From Longitalea arenae (lineage in GTDB: Bacteria; Bacteroidota; Bacteroidia; Chitinophagales; Chitinophagaceae), in assembly GCF_016924755.1 (NCBI RefSeq), contig NZ_JAFFJX010000023.1:1-64000 (forward strand): DNA of 64,000 bases, given 5' to 3'. Shown here one piece after another: positions 18,120 through 25,923 of this stretch. A program made the translations under genes and the position numbers. The notes under the pieces were generated by a model, which worked only from the letters and a program-made list of their open reading frames with translations, was not told the DNA's origin and did no database searches. Within the stretch, counting starts at the first letter, position 1, and every line of letters begins with the position of its first letter.

Positions 18120-18208
18120 ATATTATAAATACCTGATGAATTTTGATGGATGTTTATTCAATCCAGGGTTTTTTGTAATTTTCACGACCGACAGCGATAA
18201 TAAAACAC

Positions 18209-18946
18209 ATGATCAAAGAGATCAATAATCCTTTTATACTAGCCCTGCAGGCGCGTAATCTTACTGTAGACATTCATCATCATGCAGCATATCAAATCGT
18301 TCTGTCAAATGATGCTCCTTTTAATTCAACGATCAGTGGAACTTTATATGAGCGCATTTACGGTTTTCTCATAAAGCCCCATATTGCACATTTCTGCGTT
18401 GCAGAAAAAGGAACAGTAAATGTATTGAACATAGAACCCTATTCCGCTATCGGCCTTGAACTGGCAAGTAAAATAAAAAAGAAGGAAGAATATATTGTTT
18501 TCAACTCTCCAACCGAAATAAATGCTTTTTTTCAGCTGCCGAAAGACGGTTTGGATGTGCACAGCCTAATTAATACGTTGCTATCCGGATTATCACCTGT
18601 AGAATATGATGAAAGGGTTACAAAGATCGTAGATTACATTAAGGTGAATTACTTTCAGTCGGATATAACACCGCAAACATTTGCCGATCTGGTCTTTCTT
18701 TCACCATCCCGGCTGGCTTCTCTCTTTAAAGAGCAGACTGGCAGCAGCCTTTCCAAATATCTATTATGGACACGGTTACGCCAGGCAATTTATATGGCGC
18801 TTTCTGAAAAAGACAGAAGCCTTACTGATATTGCTTATGAGACCGGCTTTTACGACCTCCCTCAATTCAATAAATACATGTATGAAATGTTTGGAATGCC
18901 GCCTAAAGCTTTAAAAAATAGCACCGATTTGATTCAGATCTATTAG
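18209..18946 (+). CDS. AraC-family transcriptional regulator, 245 aa
   Basis: The N-terminal 130 residues form a small cupin-like sensor (starts LQARNLTVDIHHHAAYQIVL). The C-terminal domain contains the double HTH: TPQTFADLVFLSPSRLASLF and LTDIAYETGFYDLPQFNKYM, ending FGMPPKALKN. It precedes an MDR-family reductase and is followed by a strong terminator, so it is transcribed alone. A near-consensus -7 box (TAATTTTC) starts at about 18176. Confidence 0.88.
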   Translation: MIKEINNPFILALQARNLTVDIHHHAAYQIVLSNDAPFNSTISGTLYERIYGFLIKPHIAHFCVAEKGTVNVLNIEPYSAIGLELASKIKKKEEYIVFNSPTEINAFFQLPKDGLDVHSLINTLLSGLSPVEYDERVTKIVDYIKVNYFQSDITPQTFADLVFLSPSRLASLFKEQTGSSLSKYLLWTRLRQAIYMALSEKDRSLTDIAYETGFYDLPQFNKYMYEMFGMPPKALKNSTDLIQIY

Positions 18947-18993
18947 CGCAGTTGTCCCATTCGTGACATGCTTAATGTGACAGTAGATGCAGC

Positions 18994-19022
18994 GGCGCCT
19001 TCATTTTAAAGGCGCCTTTACT
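18994..19022 (+). terminator. Rho-independent terminator after the AraC gene
   Basis: GGCGCCTT (18994-19001) pairs with AAGGCGCC (19009-19016) around a 7-nt loop and is followed by a T-rich run (TTTACTTTT). Confidence 0.75.
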
Positions 19023-19129
19023 TTTACATCGCCGACTTTAAACGGCAAAACAGTGATCTGATACAAGTTTGGCAATGCGGCTGTTTGCAACTTTGTGATA
19101 TCATTTTAATTAAATAATAAAATAATATC

Positions 19130-20074
19130 ATGAAAGCAATAGCGTATAAAAAATTCGGGACGGCAGATGTTCTGGAAACGATTGAACAGCCAAAACCTTT
19201 TATTCAACCGGATCAGGTACTGGTAAGGGTGAAAGCATTTTCTATCAATCCGTTGGATTGGAAAATCCGCAAAGGAGAAATGACGCTCATGTCCGGCTCA
19301 AAATTTCCAAAGCACACGGGTACCGATTTCGCCGGGATTGTGGAAGATCTCGGGGCTTCAGTGAGTGGCTTCCAATCAGGCGATGAAGTCTTTGGTGTAG
19401 TTAAAAATTTGATGAAAGAAGGAGCTTCCGCCGAATATGTTGCCGTGCCGGCTTCTTTGGTCTGGAAAAAACCATCCGGTATCAGCTTTGCCGAAGCTGC
19501 TTCCATACCGGTAGTGGGTACTGCCGCCATTATAGCATTACAAAAAATGGGTACTATCAATTCACAAACCAGAATTCTAGTAAATGGCGCCACCGGCGGT
19601 TTCGGCATGTTCTTACTCCAGTTATTAAAACAACATGTCGGCCATGTAACGGCAGTAACCAGCGCAAAAGGTGCAGAACATGCAAAAAAATGGGGGGCAA
19701 ATACTGTTATAGACTATACTAAGGAGAATGTACTTGCTAAGCAAACTACCTACGATATCGTTATCGATCTATCGGGCAAAATGGGATACAAAAATGCCCG
19801 GCAAATCATGAGATCAAAAGCCCTGTTTCTAAACCCCACGCCTAAGCCAGTTGAAATGCTCACGTCATTTTTCAGGAACTTTTTTACTGGTAAGAAGCAT
19901 GTTGTAATACTGTCAAGCCCCTCCAATAAATACACAGATCTTTTGTTACATGCACTGAAGAATGGGCTGCAGGTTCAGGTCAGTAAAGTGTTCCCGTTTG
20001 CTCAATTTAAAGAAGCGTATCAATATGCTGAACGAGGTGGATATATCGGCAAAGTTGTCGTAGAAACAAATTAA
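19130..20074 (+). CDS. NADP-dependent quinone oxidoreductase-like MDR protein, 314 aa
   Basis: A zinc-free medium-chain reductase: GroES-like N-terminus (VLVRVKAFSINPLDWKIRKG), conserved TDFAGIV segment, and Rossmann motif GATGGFG near residue 162. The cysteines and histidines of zinc-type alcohol dehydrogenases are absent, which is normal for the quinone/enone reductase branch. The GHVTAV and YTKE elements after the Rossmann fold are usual. Cytosolic; it likely reduces quinones or alpha,beta-unsaturated carbonyls. It is convergent with the PEP-mutase-like gene and separated from it by a two-way terminator. Confidence 0.88.
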   Translation: MKAIAYKKFGTADVLETIEQPKPFIQPDQVLVRVKAFSINPLDWKIRKGEMTLMSGSKFPKHTGTDFAGIVEDLGASVSGFQSGDEVFGVVKNLMKEGASAEYVAVPASLVWKKPSGISFAEAASIPVVGTAAIIALQKMGTINSQTRILVNGATGGFGMFLLQLLKQHVGHVTAVTSAKGAEHAKKWGANTVIDYTKENVLAKQTTYDIVIDLSGKMGYKNARQIMRSKALFLNPTPKPVEMLTSFFRNFFTGKKHVVILSSPSNKYTDLLLHALKNGLQVQVSKVFPFAQFKEAYQYAERGGYIGKVVVETN

Positions 20075-20116
20075 GAACTTCTCAAAATATTCACAACATT
20101 TCGTAAGAATATTAAA

Positions 20117-20141
20117 AAAGGCTGCCCGCGAGGCAGCCTTT
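20117..20141. terminator. Bidirectional terminator
   Basis: AAAGGCTGCC (20117-20126) and GGCAGCCTTT (20132-20141) form a perfect 10-bp stem with a 5-nt loop, with A-run and T-run on either side. It lies between convergent genes ending at 20074 and 20159, so it can serve both. Confidence 0.8.
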
Positions 20142-20158
20142 CTCATGGCTTTACTTAT

Positions 20159-20935
20159 TTATGATAACAAGGCCCCAAAATCTTTCGCCTGCCTGACCGA
20201 CCCCGCTAACAACCCAACCTGCTCATACACCTTGTTGAATAAAAATGGGCCCATACTTATCCGCTTCACGCCCAGCTTTTGCAGGCTGTCGAAATCCGGT
20301 AGTCCTGGTACACACATCACGTTGACCGGTAGTGTGGTACTCTTAACCGCTTCGGAAATGTCGGCTGCTTTACTGATAAAGGGTAAAAAGATGCCATCGG
20401 CCCCGGCCGCTTCATACACCCGCAAACGCTCCGCCGTCGCTGATTTCGTATCGGCTACTTTCAATAAATACGTATCACAACGTGCATTAATAAAGATATC
20501 ACGACCATCAGCGGCCAGTTTATTTTTGATATAGGCGATCCGTTTGGCGAAGGCCTGTGCATCCTGCACGACCCTGGCAGATCCTGAGATCATTGAATCT
20601 TCTATATTGATGCCGGCAATGCCCAGGTCAACCAGCTTGCTGATATTCGCATAAACAGCTTCATCGGTCTTGCCATAACCCATTTCAAGATCGACGGTTA
20701 CCGGTATCTGCACCGTGGCGATAATGCGGCGAATGATCAGTAAGTACTCGTCGAAAGGCATCGCTTCGCCGTCTTCATAACCCAGGCCATTGGCCACCGC
20801 TGCACTCGATGTGGCCACCGCCGGATAGTTTTCATATTGAATTTGCAAGGCGCTTTTGGCGTCCCAGATATTCGGTAAAATGAATAAATCGGGTGACTGG
20901 TGTAATTGCCTGAATTGTTGAAGGGATGATGACAT
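20159..20935 (-). CDS. Isocitrate lyase/PEP mutase-family protein, 258 aa
   Basis: The TIM-barrel motifs of the PEP mutase/ICL superfamily are present: FILPNIWDAKSAL near the N-terminus, a metal-binding VDLEMGYG (normally DxDxGYG, here with E in place of the second D), GINIEDS, FINARCDTY, and GADGIFLPF. Members cleave or isomerise alpha-hydroxy or phosphonate C-C/C-P bonds using magnesium; this subgroup (PEP_mutase-like, about 255 aa) usually has no assigned substrate. Cytosolic, monocistronic, ended by the two-way hairpin. Confidence 0.85.
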   Translation of the reverse strand: MSSSLQQFRQLHQSPDLFILPNIWDAKSALQIQYENYPAVATSSAAVANGLGYEDGEAMPFDEYLLIIRRIIATVQIPVTVDLEMGYGKTDEAVYANISKLVDLGIAGINIEDSMISGSARVVQDAQAFAKRIAYIKNKLAADGRDIFINARCDTYLLKVADTKSATAERLRVYEAAGADGIFLPFISKAADISEAVKSTTLPVNVMCVPGLPDFDSLQKLGVKRISMGPFLFNKVYEQVGLLAGSVRQAKDFGALLS

Positions 20936-21074
20936 AATTTTCTGTGTTGGGATGAATAATATGTTTCGTCTGGGTAAGGATGCCAGTTAAGGCCTGATAC
21001 CGGGATCAAAATTAGCCGCGGTAAAAACGACAAAATTGTATAAAACGGAAGAGTAGTTGGGGAGGTGCTGTCGA

Positions 21075-21929
21075 TTAAACCAAGGAGAGCAAAGCGCTTT
21101 CCGGGGTCTGAAGTTCTGCGCCGCTGGCCGCCAAGGTCACCGGTGAGTTGGCTATAGAATAACTGGATGGCGTAACACCAGTGAACATTTTAAATTCCCG
21201 GATGAAATGCGATTGGTCGGAATAACCGCATTCGTACGCAATGGACGTTAATGACGTGTTCCTGGCGCCCACCAGGCGTAAACTTTGTTGAAAACGGCTT
21301 ATCTGGCTATATAATTTGGGAGTAAGTCCGGTCGTTTGTAAGAATAACTGTTGCATATACCGGGCGGTAATGCCATAGCGCGAGGCGAGGGTTTCCATAG
21401 TGTCAAATGCACCTGGTTGCCGGAGGTCAAACATCAGCTCGCTTACAACGGCCACCTTATTCAATCTTTTTCCTGCTTTTGCTATTAGTTGCCCTAAAAA
21501 GGCTTCCACCAAAGCGATCCTTTTATTCCACAACCTGGTTTCCAGCAACCGGGTATGTAAGCTATTTACCGTTCCACCGCCAACGGCTCCATAGTCCACC
21601 ACCTGGTTATTAAAGCTATTTATTTGATCACTCAGCAAACTGGCGGCTGCATGCGGGTGAAACCGAACGCCCAGCATCGTATTCCGGCCCACAGACCGGA
21701 TGGCTAATGGCCGGTTCAACTGCCCCCACAATTCAATGGCGGGCGTAGTTACAAAGGTTTCGCCGGTAAATGTTTGCCAGTTCCCGCTGCCCAGATTAAA
21801 GACCAGTTCGATACAGCCACTGGGAAATACCGTGTCCTCAAATGCCGCCGCGGTTGAGGATGCATACACATAATAACATTTCACATAAGGCTGCAGCGCT
21901 TTGCCCGGTTTTATTTCATAGTAGGTCAT
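21075..21929 (-). CDS. AraC-family regulator with N-terminal DUF6597-like domain, 284 aa
   Basis: The N-terminus (YYEIKPGKALQPYVKCYYVY, then TVFPSGCIELVFNLG) is typical of the sensor domain found in many Bacteroidota AraC regulators. The C-terminal double HTH is clear (METLASRYGITARYMQQLFL and SIAYECGYSDQSHFIREFKM, then FTGVTPSSY). It lies 139 bp upstream of the PEP-mutase-like gene on the same strand and may control it. Confidence 0.87.
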   Translation of the reverse strand: MTYYEIKPGKALQPYVKCYYVYASSTAAAFEDTVFPSGCIELVFNLGSGNWQTFTGETFVTTPAIELWGQLNRPLAIRSVGRNTMLGVRFHPHAAASLLSDQINSFNNQVVDYGAVGGGTVNSLHTRLLETRLWNKRIALVEAFLGQLIAKAGKRLNKVAVVSELMFDLRQPGAFDTMETLASRYGITARYMQQLFLQTTGLTPKLYSQISRFQQSLRLVGARNTSLTSIAYECGYSDQSHFIREFKMFTGVTPSSYSIANSPVTLAASGAELQTPESALLSLV

Positions 21930-22376
21930 GGTGGTAACTTTTGTCGGAAGCTGCTTGCTGTATTAAAGATACAAAAGCGCGTCAAAAACGACTGGCTGTC
22001 TGTCTTTTTACCCAGGGGGTTAGCTTCCGTCCAGCGAAAATAGGCCGGGCCGGCGGACGGGAATTGGATAAATCGGAAGAAAACACCAGGAAAGGCAAGC
22101 CGGCGGTGATGAAAACGACCAAAGCGTCTGAAAAGCCGCTGCGGGCAGCCCTACAAACAGCAAATCGAAATTTAATCAATGGGCAAGGAGTATCTATTCA
22201 TGCTCAAGCCGCTGACCAAAGTCTCCAGTTTCTATCAGAAAGAGCCAGGCTTCAGTTCCCGGCCTGGGGCGTCCATCCTGCATCTTTGAAGGTCAATGAA
22301 TACTGGCTTTCAACTTCCGGCTTCTGATTTCAGCGTTCCGGCTTCCGCCTTCCGGCCTCTGCCTTCGAGCCCCGCC
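21930..22376. other. Intergenic with C/T-rich short repeats
   Basis: No supported gene. The last 80 bp (about 22296-22376) repeat CTTCCGGCTTC/CTTCCGCCTTC motifs several times, like other repeat tracts between genes in this window. A 128-codon plus-strand frame here has low-complexity, basic composition and is probably not coding. Confidence 0.4.
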
Positions 22377-22733
22377 TCACCGGGTAACCAGTCCCACCAT
22401 ATTACCCTCCGGGTCGGTAAACCACGCAAACTGCTTGTTATTGGGGAGAATGACCGGACCAACCAGTTTCCTGCCGCCCGCCTCGATAATCTTGGTCAGG
22501 CTTTCGTTAATGTCGTTTACCTGGATATAAAACAGCACATAATTGCGCGGGTCATGTCCCAATGAGGTGATCTGCCCCTGAATTCCTTCCTCAGTATTCG
22601 TGTTGATCAGCGAGGCCATGGGTACGCCAATGGGCGTCCAGCCAAACAGATCGGCATAAAATGAAGAGGTTTTCGGTAAATCTTTACAACCGATCTCGAA
22701 AAAAACAACCGGGTTGGCAATAGGGATTGACAT
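22377..22733 (-). CDS. VOC-superfamily protein (glyoxalase/bleomycin-resistance fold), 118 aa
   Basis: The single-domain vicinal-oxygen-chelate fold is recognisable from VVFFEIGCKDLPKTSSFYAD at the N-terminus, a central VLFYIQVNDINESLTKIIEA strand-helix pair, and the C-terminal FAWFTDPEGNMVGL motif. The DPEGN segment supplies one metal ligand in most members. Paired betaalphabetabetabeta units give a metal-dependent enzyme or a binding protein; the substrate is unknown. Cytosolic. No operon partner is visible. Confidence 0.85.
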   Translation of the reverse strand: MSIPIANPVVFFEIGCKDLPKTSSFYADLFGWTPIGVPMASLINTNTEEGIQGQITSLGHDPRNYVLFYIQVNDINESLTKIIEAGGRKLVGPVILPNNKQFAWFTDPEGNMVGLVTR

Positions 22734-23080
22734 ATAATGTATATTTTTTTAAAATAATGTTGTTGGCGTTGTTTGCAGGAGTCGATCGTGTTAGCGCGAA
22801 GGATAATGGAACAGTTGCCTACCTATAATTTACTGAATTTTACGCGATCTGACAATTCTATTCTACCCGGGGCGGCGACCGCCTGGTCATCATGTAAATT
22901 TCGATTAGGATACTTTGGGTTAACCGGCTGCGAATGTGGATATTATTTATAAATGTTATCAACATGGTTTATTGAATAACTGTCAATATTATCCCCGGCC
23001 ACAAGCGCAATATTTTGAACTTTTATCGTTATTACAAGCAGGCATCCGTAATATATCTTAGTGGCATTAAATTAAGTCAG
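22734..23080. other. Intergenic, nothing recognised
   Basis: AT-rich spacer between divergent genes. No clear promoter box, repeat or RNA gene could be supported. Confidence 0.35.
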
Positions 23081-23935
23081 ATGAAAGCTATGATCTCCTT
23101 CTTTGCTGGTATGCTATTGATTGCAAATACCATGGGCCAGGATAACCAACGCCTCGCACATCCTGAAAGCGTGATCTCCGATGGTGAACTTTTATATGTA
23201 ACCAATGTGGGCAAACCCCTGGATCCAATGGCAGCCGATGGCAATGGTTATATCAGCCGCTTATCGCTCGATGGCAAAGTACTTGATTCCACCATCACTG
23301 ACATAAAGCTGAATGCACCTAAAGGCACCGCCATCATCCGGGGCGTACTCTATGTGGCCGATATCGACCGCATCGTTGGCATCCAGTTATCGAGCGGAAA
23401 AAAGATCGCTGATATCAAACTGGGCCATTCCATAAAATTTGCCAATGATCTTGCCGTGAAAGACGATTTTACATTATACGTATCGGCTACGGATGTTGGT
23501 AAAATCGTAGAAGTGAATATCCGGACCGGCATGAAAAAGATAGTGACCGATGTGAAAGGGGTGAACGGCTTACACTATGATAAAGCCACTAAAAAGTTAT
23601 ACACCTGCAGCTTTGATTTCAACAACCTGCAGGGCGGTGAAATTGGTGTAGTTGCCTGGAACGGATCTGTTCCTTCCTATAGTAAAATAGCCGATATCAA
23701 TGGCGCTTTTGACGGAATTGCTCTGCTCGACAGCAATACCCTGATCGTTTCTGACTGGGTAGCAATGGACAAACCGGCCGGCATCATTCAAAAGATAGAC
23801 CTCACCACCAAAAAAGCCACCAAACTCGAGATCCCCGCCATCAATGGCCCTGCTGATCTCTACCTCGACCGCAATGAAAGAAAATTGTTCATTCCGGTGA
23901 TGATCGATAGTAAGATCCTGATACAGCAGCTTTAA
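23081..23935 (+). CDS. Secreted SMP-30/gluconolactonase-like beta-propeller protein
   Basis: ATG 23081 is preferred over 23015 because it gives a normal signal peptide (MKAMISFFAGMLLIANTMGQ). The mature part has repeated beta-propeller blades: HPESVISDGELLYVTNVGK, GYISRLSLDGKVLDS, PKGTAIIRGVLYVADID, NDLAVKDDFTLYVSATDVGK, FDGIALLDSNTLIVSDW, GPADLYLDRNERKLFIP. The pattern of blades with NDLAV and GPADLYLD matches the SMP-30/gluconolactonase family. The catalytic metal site cannot be confirmed by eye. Periplasmic; possible lactonase or binding role. A terminator follows at 24053. Confidence 0.75.
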   Translation: MKAMISFFAGMLLIANTMGQDNQRLAHPESVISDGELLYVTNVGKPLDPMAADGNGYISRLSLDGKVLDSTITDIKLNAPKGTAIIRGVLYVADIDRIVGIQLSSGKKIADIKLGHSIKFANDLAVKDDFTLYVSATDVGKIVEVNIRTGMKKIVTDVKGVNGLHYDKATKKLYTCSFDFNNLQGGEIGVVAWNGSVPSYSKIADINGAFDGIALLDSNTLIVSDWVAMDKPAGIIQKIDLTTKKATKLEIPAINGPADLYLDRNERKLFIPVMIDSKILIQQL

Positions 23936-24052
23936 AAAAAGGCAAAAAAGGCAAAGGCAACAAGGTAACGAGGCATAAGGTATAAAGCTGAAGGCAAAAA
24001 GCTAAAGATTACAGGTAAGCCAACGTTCATTTATAAGCGGAATTTACATAGT

Positions 24053-24088
24053 AAAGCCCTGACGGTCTACAAGCTGCAGGGCTTTTTT
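24053..24088 (+). terminator. Rho-independent terminator after the propeller gene
   Basis: AAAGCCCTG (24053-24061) pairs with CAGGGCTTT (24077-24085) around a 15-nt loop; six consecutive T bases end the structure. Confidence 0.7.
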
Positions 24089-24104
24089 AATGTATCGTAT
24101 GCCA

Positions 24105-24485
24105 GGATGGAGAGGCCTGCCTCGCGGTTTCATGGCTCTCAATGAGGTCATCGTCGCCGTTGCACGGCGGCTGACGATGTTGCTGCGTCGCGGTTTCACG
24201 GCTCCTGATGATGTTGCGAGTGTCGCCGTTTCACGGCTCCTTAATGAGTTTGGCCGTAGCGGTTTCATGGCTACCCGATGTGCTCCTGCCTCGCCGTTTC
24301 ACGGCTCCCGACGATCTTGCGAGTGTCGCCGTTGCACGGCTGCTTAATGAGTTTGGCCGTAGCGGTTTCATGGCTACCCGATGTGCTCCCGCCTCGCCGT
24401 TGCACTGCTCCCTGATGACGCTGGCCGTTGCCGCCCACGGCTACCCGATGTGCCCGTGCCTCGCCATTGCACGGCCTCTTTCGAA
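24105..24485. repeat. Minisatellite: about 11 copies of a 33-35 bp unit
   Basis: The recurring core is GCCGTTTCACGGCT or close variants (GGTTTCATGGCT, GCCGTTGCACGGCT), spaced every 33-35 bp. The GCCGT-nnn-ACGGC core is itself a small hairpin (5-bp stem, 3-nt loop). Three units form a 102-bp higher-order repeat, seen where GCGAGTGTCGCCG recurs at 24217 and 24319. The spacers are also repeats of one another (TTAATGAGTTTGGCC, CCCGATGTGCTCC), so this is not CRISPR. It lies between the propeller terminator and the FHA/kinase operon. Confidence 0.8.
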
Positions 24486-24609
24486 GCGCTTGTGGCTGCC
24501 GTTTTACTACCTAGTCCAATAAGGGCCGCCTTTTGTTGATGCAGCCTGCCAATTGCTCCTTTCGTCTGTTCTGCCATCGTTTACACCCGGCAAGCAAAGC
24601 TTCTTCGCG

Positions 24610-24645
24610 ATTCACCATTGACCATTGACCATTCACCATTCGCCG
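24610..24645. repeat. Short tandem repeat, CCATTGA/CCATTCA units
   Basis: Five near-identical 7-10 bp units built on ACCATTG/ACCATTC follow one another. This is simple sequence of the kind scattered between genes here; no function can be assigned. Confidence 0.6.
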
Positions 24646-24849
24646 CCAACTGTGAACTGAGATTTCCTAAGACAACGTTAAACCACTTGTTTCGAATTGT
24701 TAAATCATTTCTGGAACGATTTTCTCCCTAACAAAGAGCATTCCAAACCGATGTATTTTATGTTTTCTTTACGAAGAGGACGTTTCCAAATCAATTATTT
24801 TTAAATCGTATAAATGTTCGCTGTTTACCATGTTAAATCAGGCAAAGCC

Positions 24850-25833
24850 ATGAAGAAAAAATCAGGTGATTTTTTTGCAGCCCTTAAATCAATGATCCTG
24901 CCGGAAAGCAACGACCAACGCGCCACTACCGGTCCGGTCACCAACAATTATATCTTAAAAGAATTACTCGATTGCTTCGATAATTCCTGCAAGCGCGAAT
25001 CGGTTGGTAAAAGCCTCCTGTTTAACATGCATTACCTGGTCATTCTTCACCCCGAAGTGTACGAAGAACGCCTGCCTTCCCTCCCCATCATCGTGAAAGA
25101 AGCGCTGAAAGCATTTTATAATAAACTGAAGACCTACAAACGGAATTATGATGAATTGTCGCCCGTGTCGTTTCACTGGCAGTTCCGCTTTGCGCCCGGC
25201 ACCGATTTCAACCAGGAAAAAATAACGGTAGAGGATGTGCGGGTGATCGGCATGTTGACCGGCCTGAAACCCATGGGCAATAGCGGCAGCGAACGACATA
25301 ATACCGCCAAGGTGACCATGAAGTCGAAAGCGACCAATGTGTTCGACAAAATGGATATCAACCTCGATGTGCTGCGCCACCTTCATTTTGCCGAGAACGG
25401 AACTTTTACCGTGAAATTCAATCCCGAGCTGAATGTGACCAATGTAGCGGTCACGAACAACGCCACCCAAAGAACGGTGCGCAATGATAATGGCCTCGCG
25501 CGCATTGAATATTACACAGCCGATACCAGTAAAGATGCGGTGTATATTATGAAAGATACCGAGATCGTGATCGCGCGCAAGGAACCCGAGAACCTGGGTT
25601 ATAGCAATTACCTGCTCATTGAATCGGGTTTTGTAAGCAATCCGCATGCGCGCATCCGCTGGAATGAAGCGCAGCAGTCCTTCCAGATCGCTTCTTTCAG
25701 CAATAATGAAACGCGGGTGAACGAAACGGTGATCGCTAAAAGCGAAGCCGGCAGCCCCCGCTGGTTCGACCTGCGCGATAAAAGCCAGGTGCTGCTGAAT
25801 GGTATGGTAACCCTTACGTTTAAACAGTTGTAA
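24850..25833 (+). CDS. FHA-domain protein (FhaA-like), first gene of the kinase/SEDS-PBP locus
   Basis: The C-terminal 90 residues form an FHA phosphothreonine-binding domain: YSNYLLIESGFVSNPHARIRW, a SFSNNETRVN loop, and a final VLLNGMVTLTF strand. The N-terminal domain (NMHYLVILHPEVYEERLPSL plus helical segment) resembles the N-terminal module of actinobacterial FhaA, by general pattern only. No TM helix; the protein should be cytoplasmic and bind phosphorylated sites made by the downstream kinase. ATG 24850 (MKKKSGDFFAALK) is preferred; an in-frame ATG lies at 24814. The stop is 5 bp before the 27-aa TM peptide. The canonical FHA G-R-x-x-x-x-D start is weak here (GFVSNPHAR), so phosphopeptide binding needs testing. 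Confidence 0.7.
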   Translation: MKKKSGDFFAALKSMILPESNDQRATTGPVTNNYILKELLDCFDNSCKRESVGKSLLFNMHYLVILHPEVYEERLPSLPIIVKEALKAFYNKLKTYKRNYDELSPVSFHWQFRFAPGTDFNQEKITVEDVRVIGMLTGLKPMGNSGSERHNTAKVTMKSKATNVFDKMDINLDVLRHLHFAENGTFTVKFNPELNVTNVAVTNNATQRTVRNDNGLARIEYYTADTSKDAVYIMKDTEIVIARKEPENLGYSNYLLIESGFVSNPHARIRWNEAQQSFQIASFSNNETRVNETVIAKSEAGSPRWFDLRDKSQVLLNGMVTLTFKQL

Positions 25834-25838
25834 AGTAC

Positions 25839-25922
25839 ATGCTCAATACTATCTCATCCATAGCGCTGTTTGTATTTGTGATCGTTTTATTAATACGGCA
25901 TTTTAAAAACCTGCCACGATAA
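25839..25922 (+). CDS. 27-aa single-TM peptide in the kinase operon
   Basis: ATG 25839 to TAA 25920-25922 encodes MLNTISSIALFVFVIVLLIR followed by HFKNLPR. The whole peptide is one TM helix with a short basic cytoplasmic tail. It lies five bases after the FHA stop and one base before the PP2C start, filling the gap almost exactly, which argues for real translation. It is too short for standard gene callers. Small membrane peptides of this type often stabilise or regulate membrane kinases or transporters. Confidence 0.6.
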   Translation: MLNTISSIALFVFVIVLLIRHFKNLPR

Positions 25923-25923
25923 T

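Noticed and set aside
20117-20141. Small RNA between convergent genes
   Set aside because: The hairpin with A- and T-runs is fully explained as a bidirectional terminator.
21941-22327. 128-codon plus-strand ORF
   Set aside because: Basic, low-complexity translation ending in a C/T-rich repeat, without motif or homologous pattern.
24105-24485. CRISPR array
   Set aside because: The unit spacing is CRISPR-like (about 34 bp), but the intervening sequences are themselves repeats, the units vary widely, and no cas gene is nearby.
24964-25647. 227-codon minus-strand open frame opposite the first FHA gene
   Set aside because: Shadow of the FHA gene; histidine- and isoleucine-rich composition without any domain.
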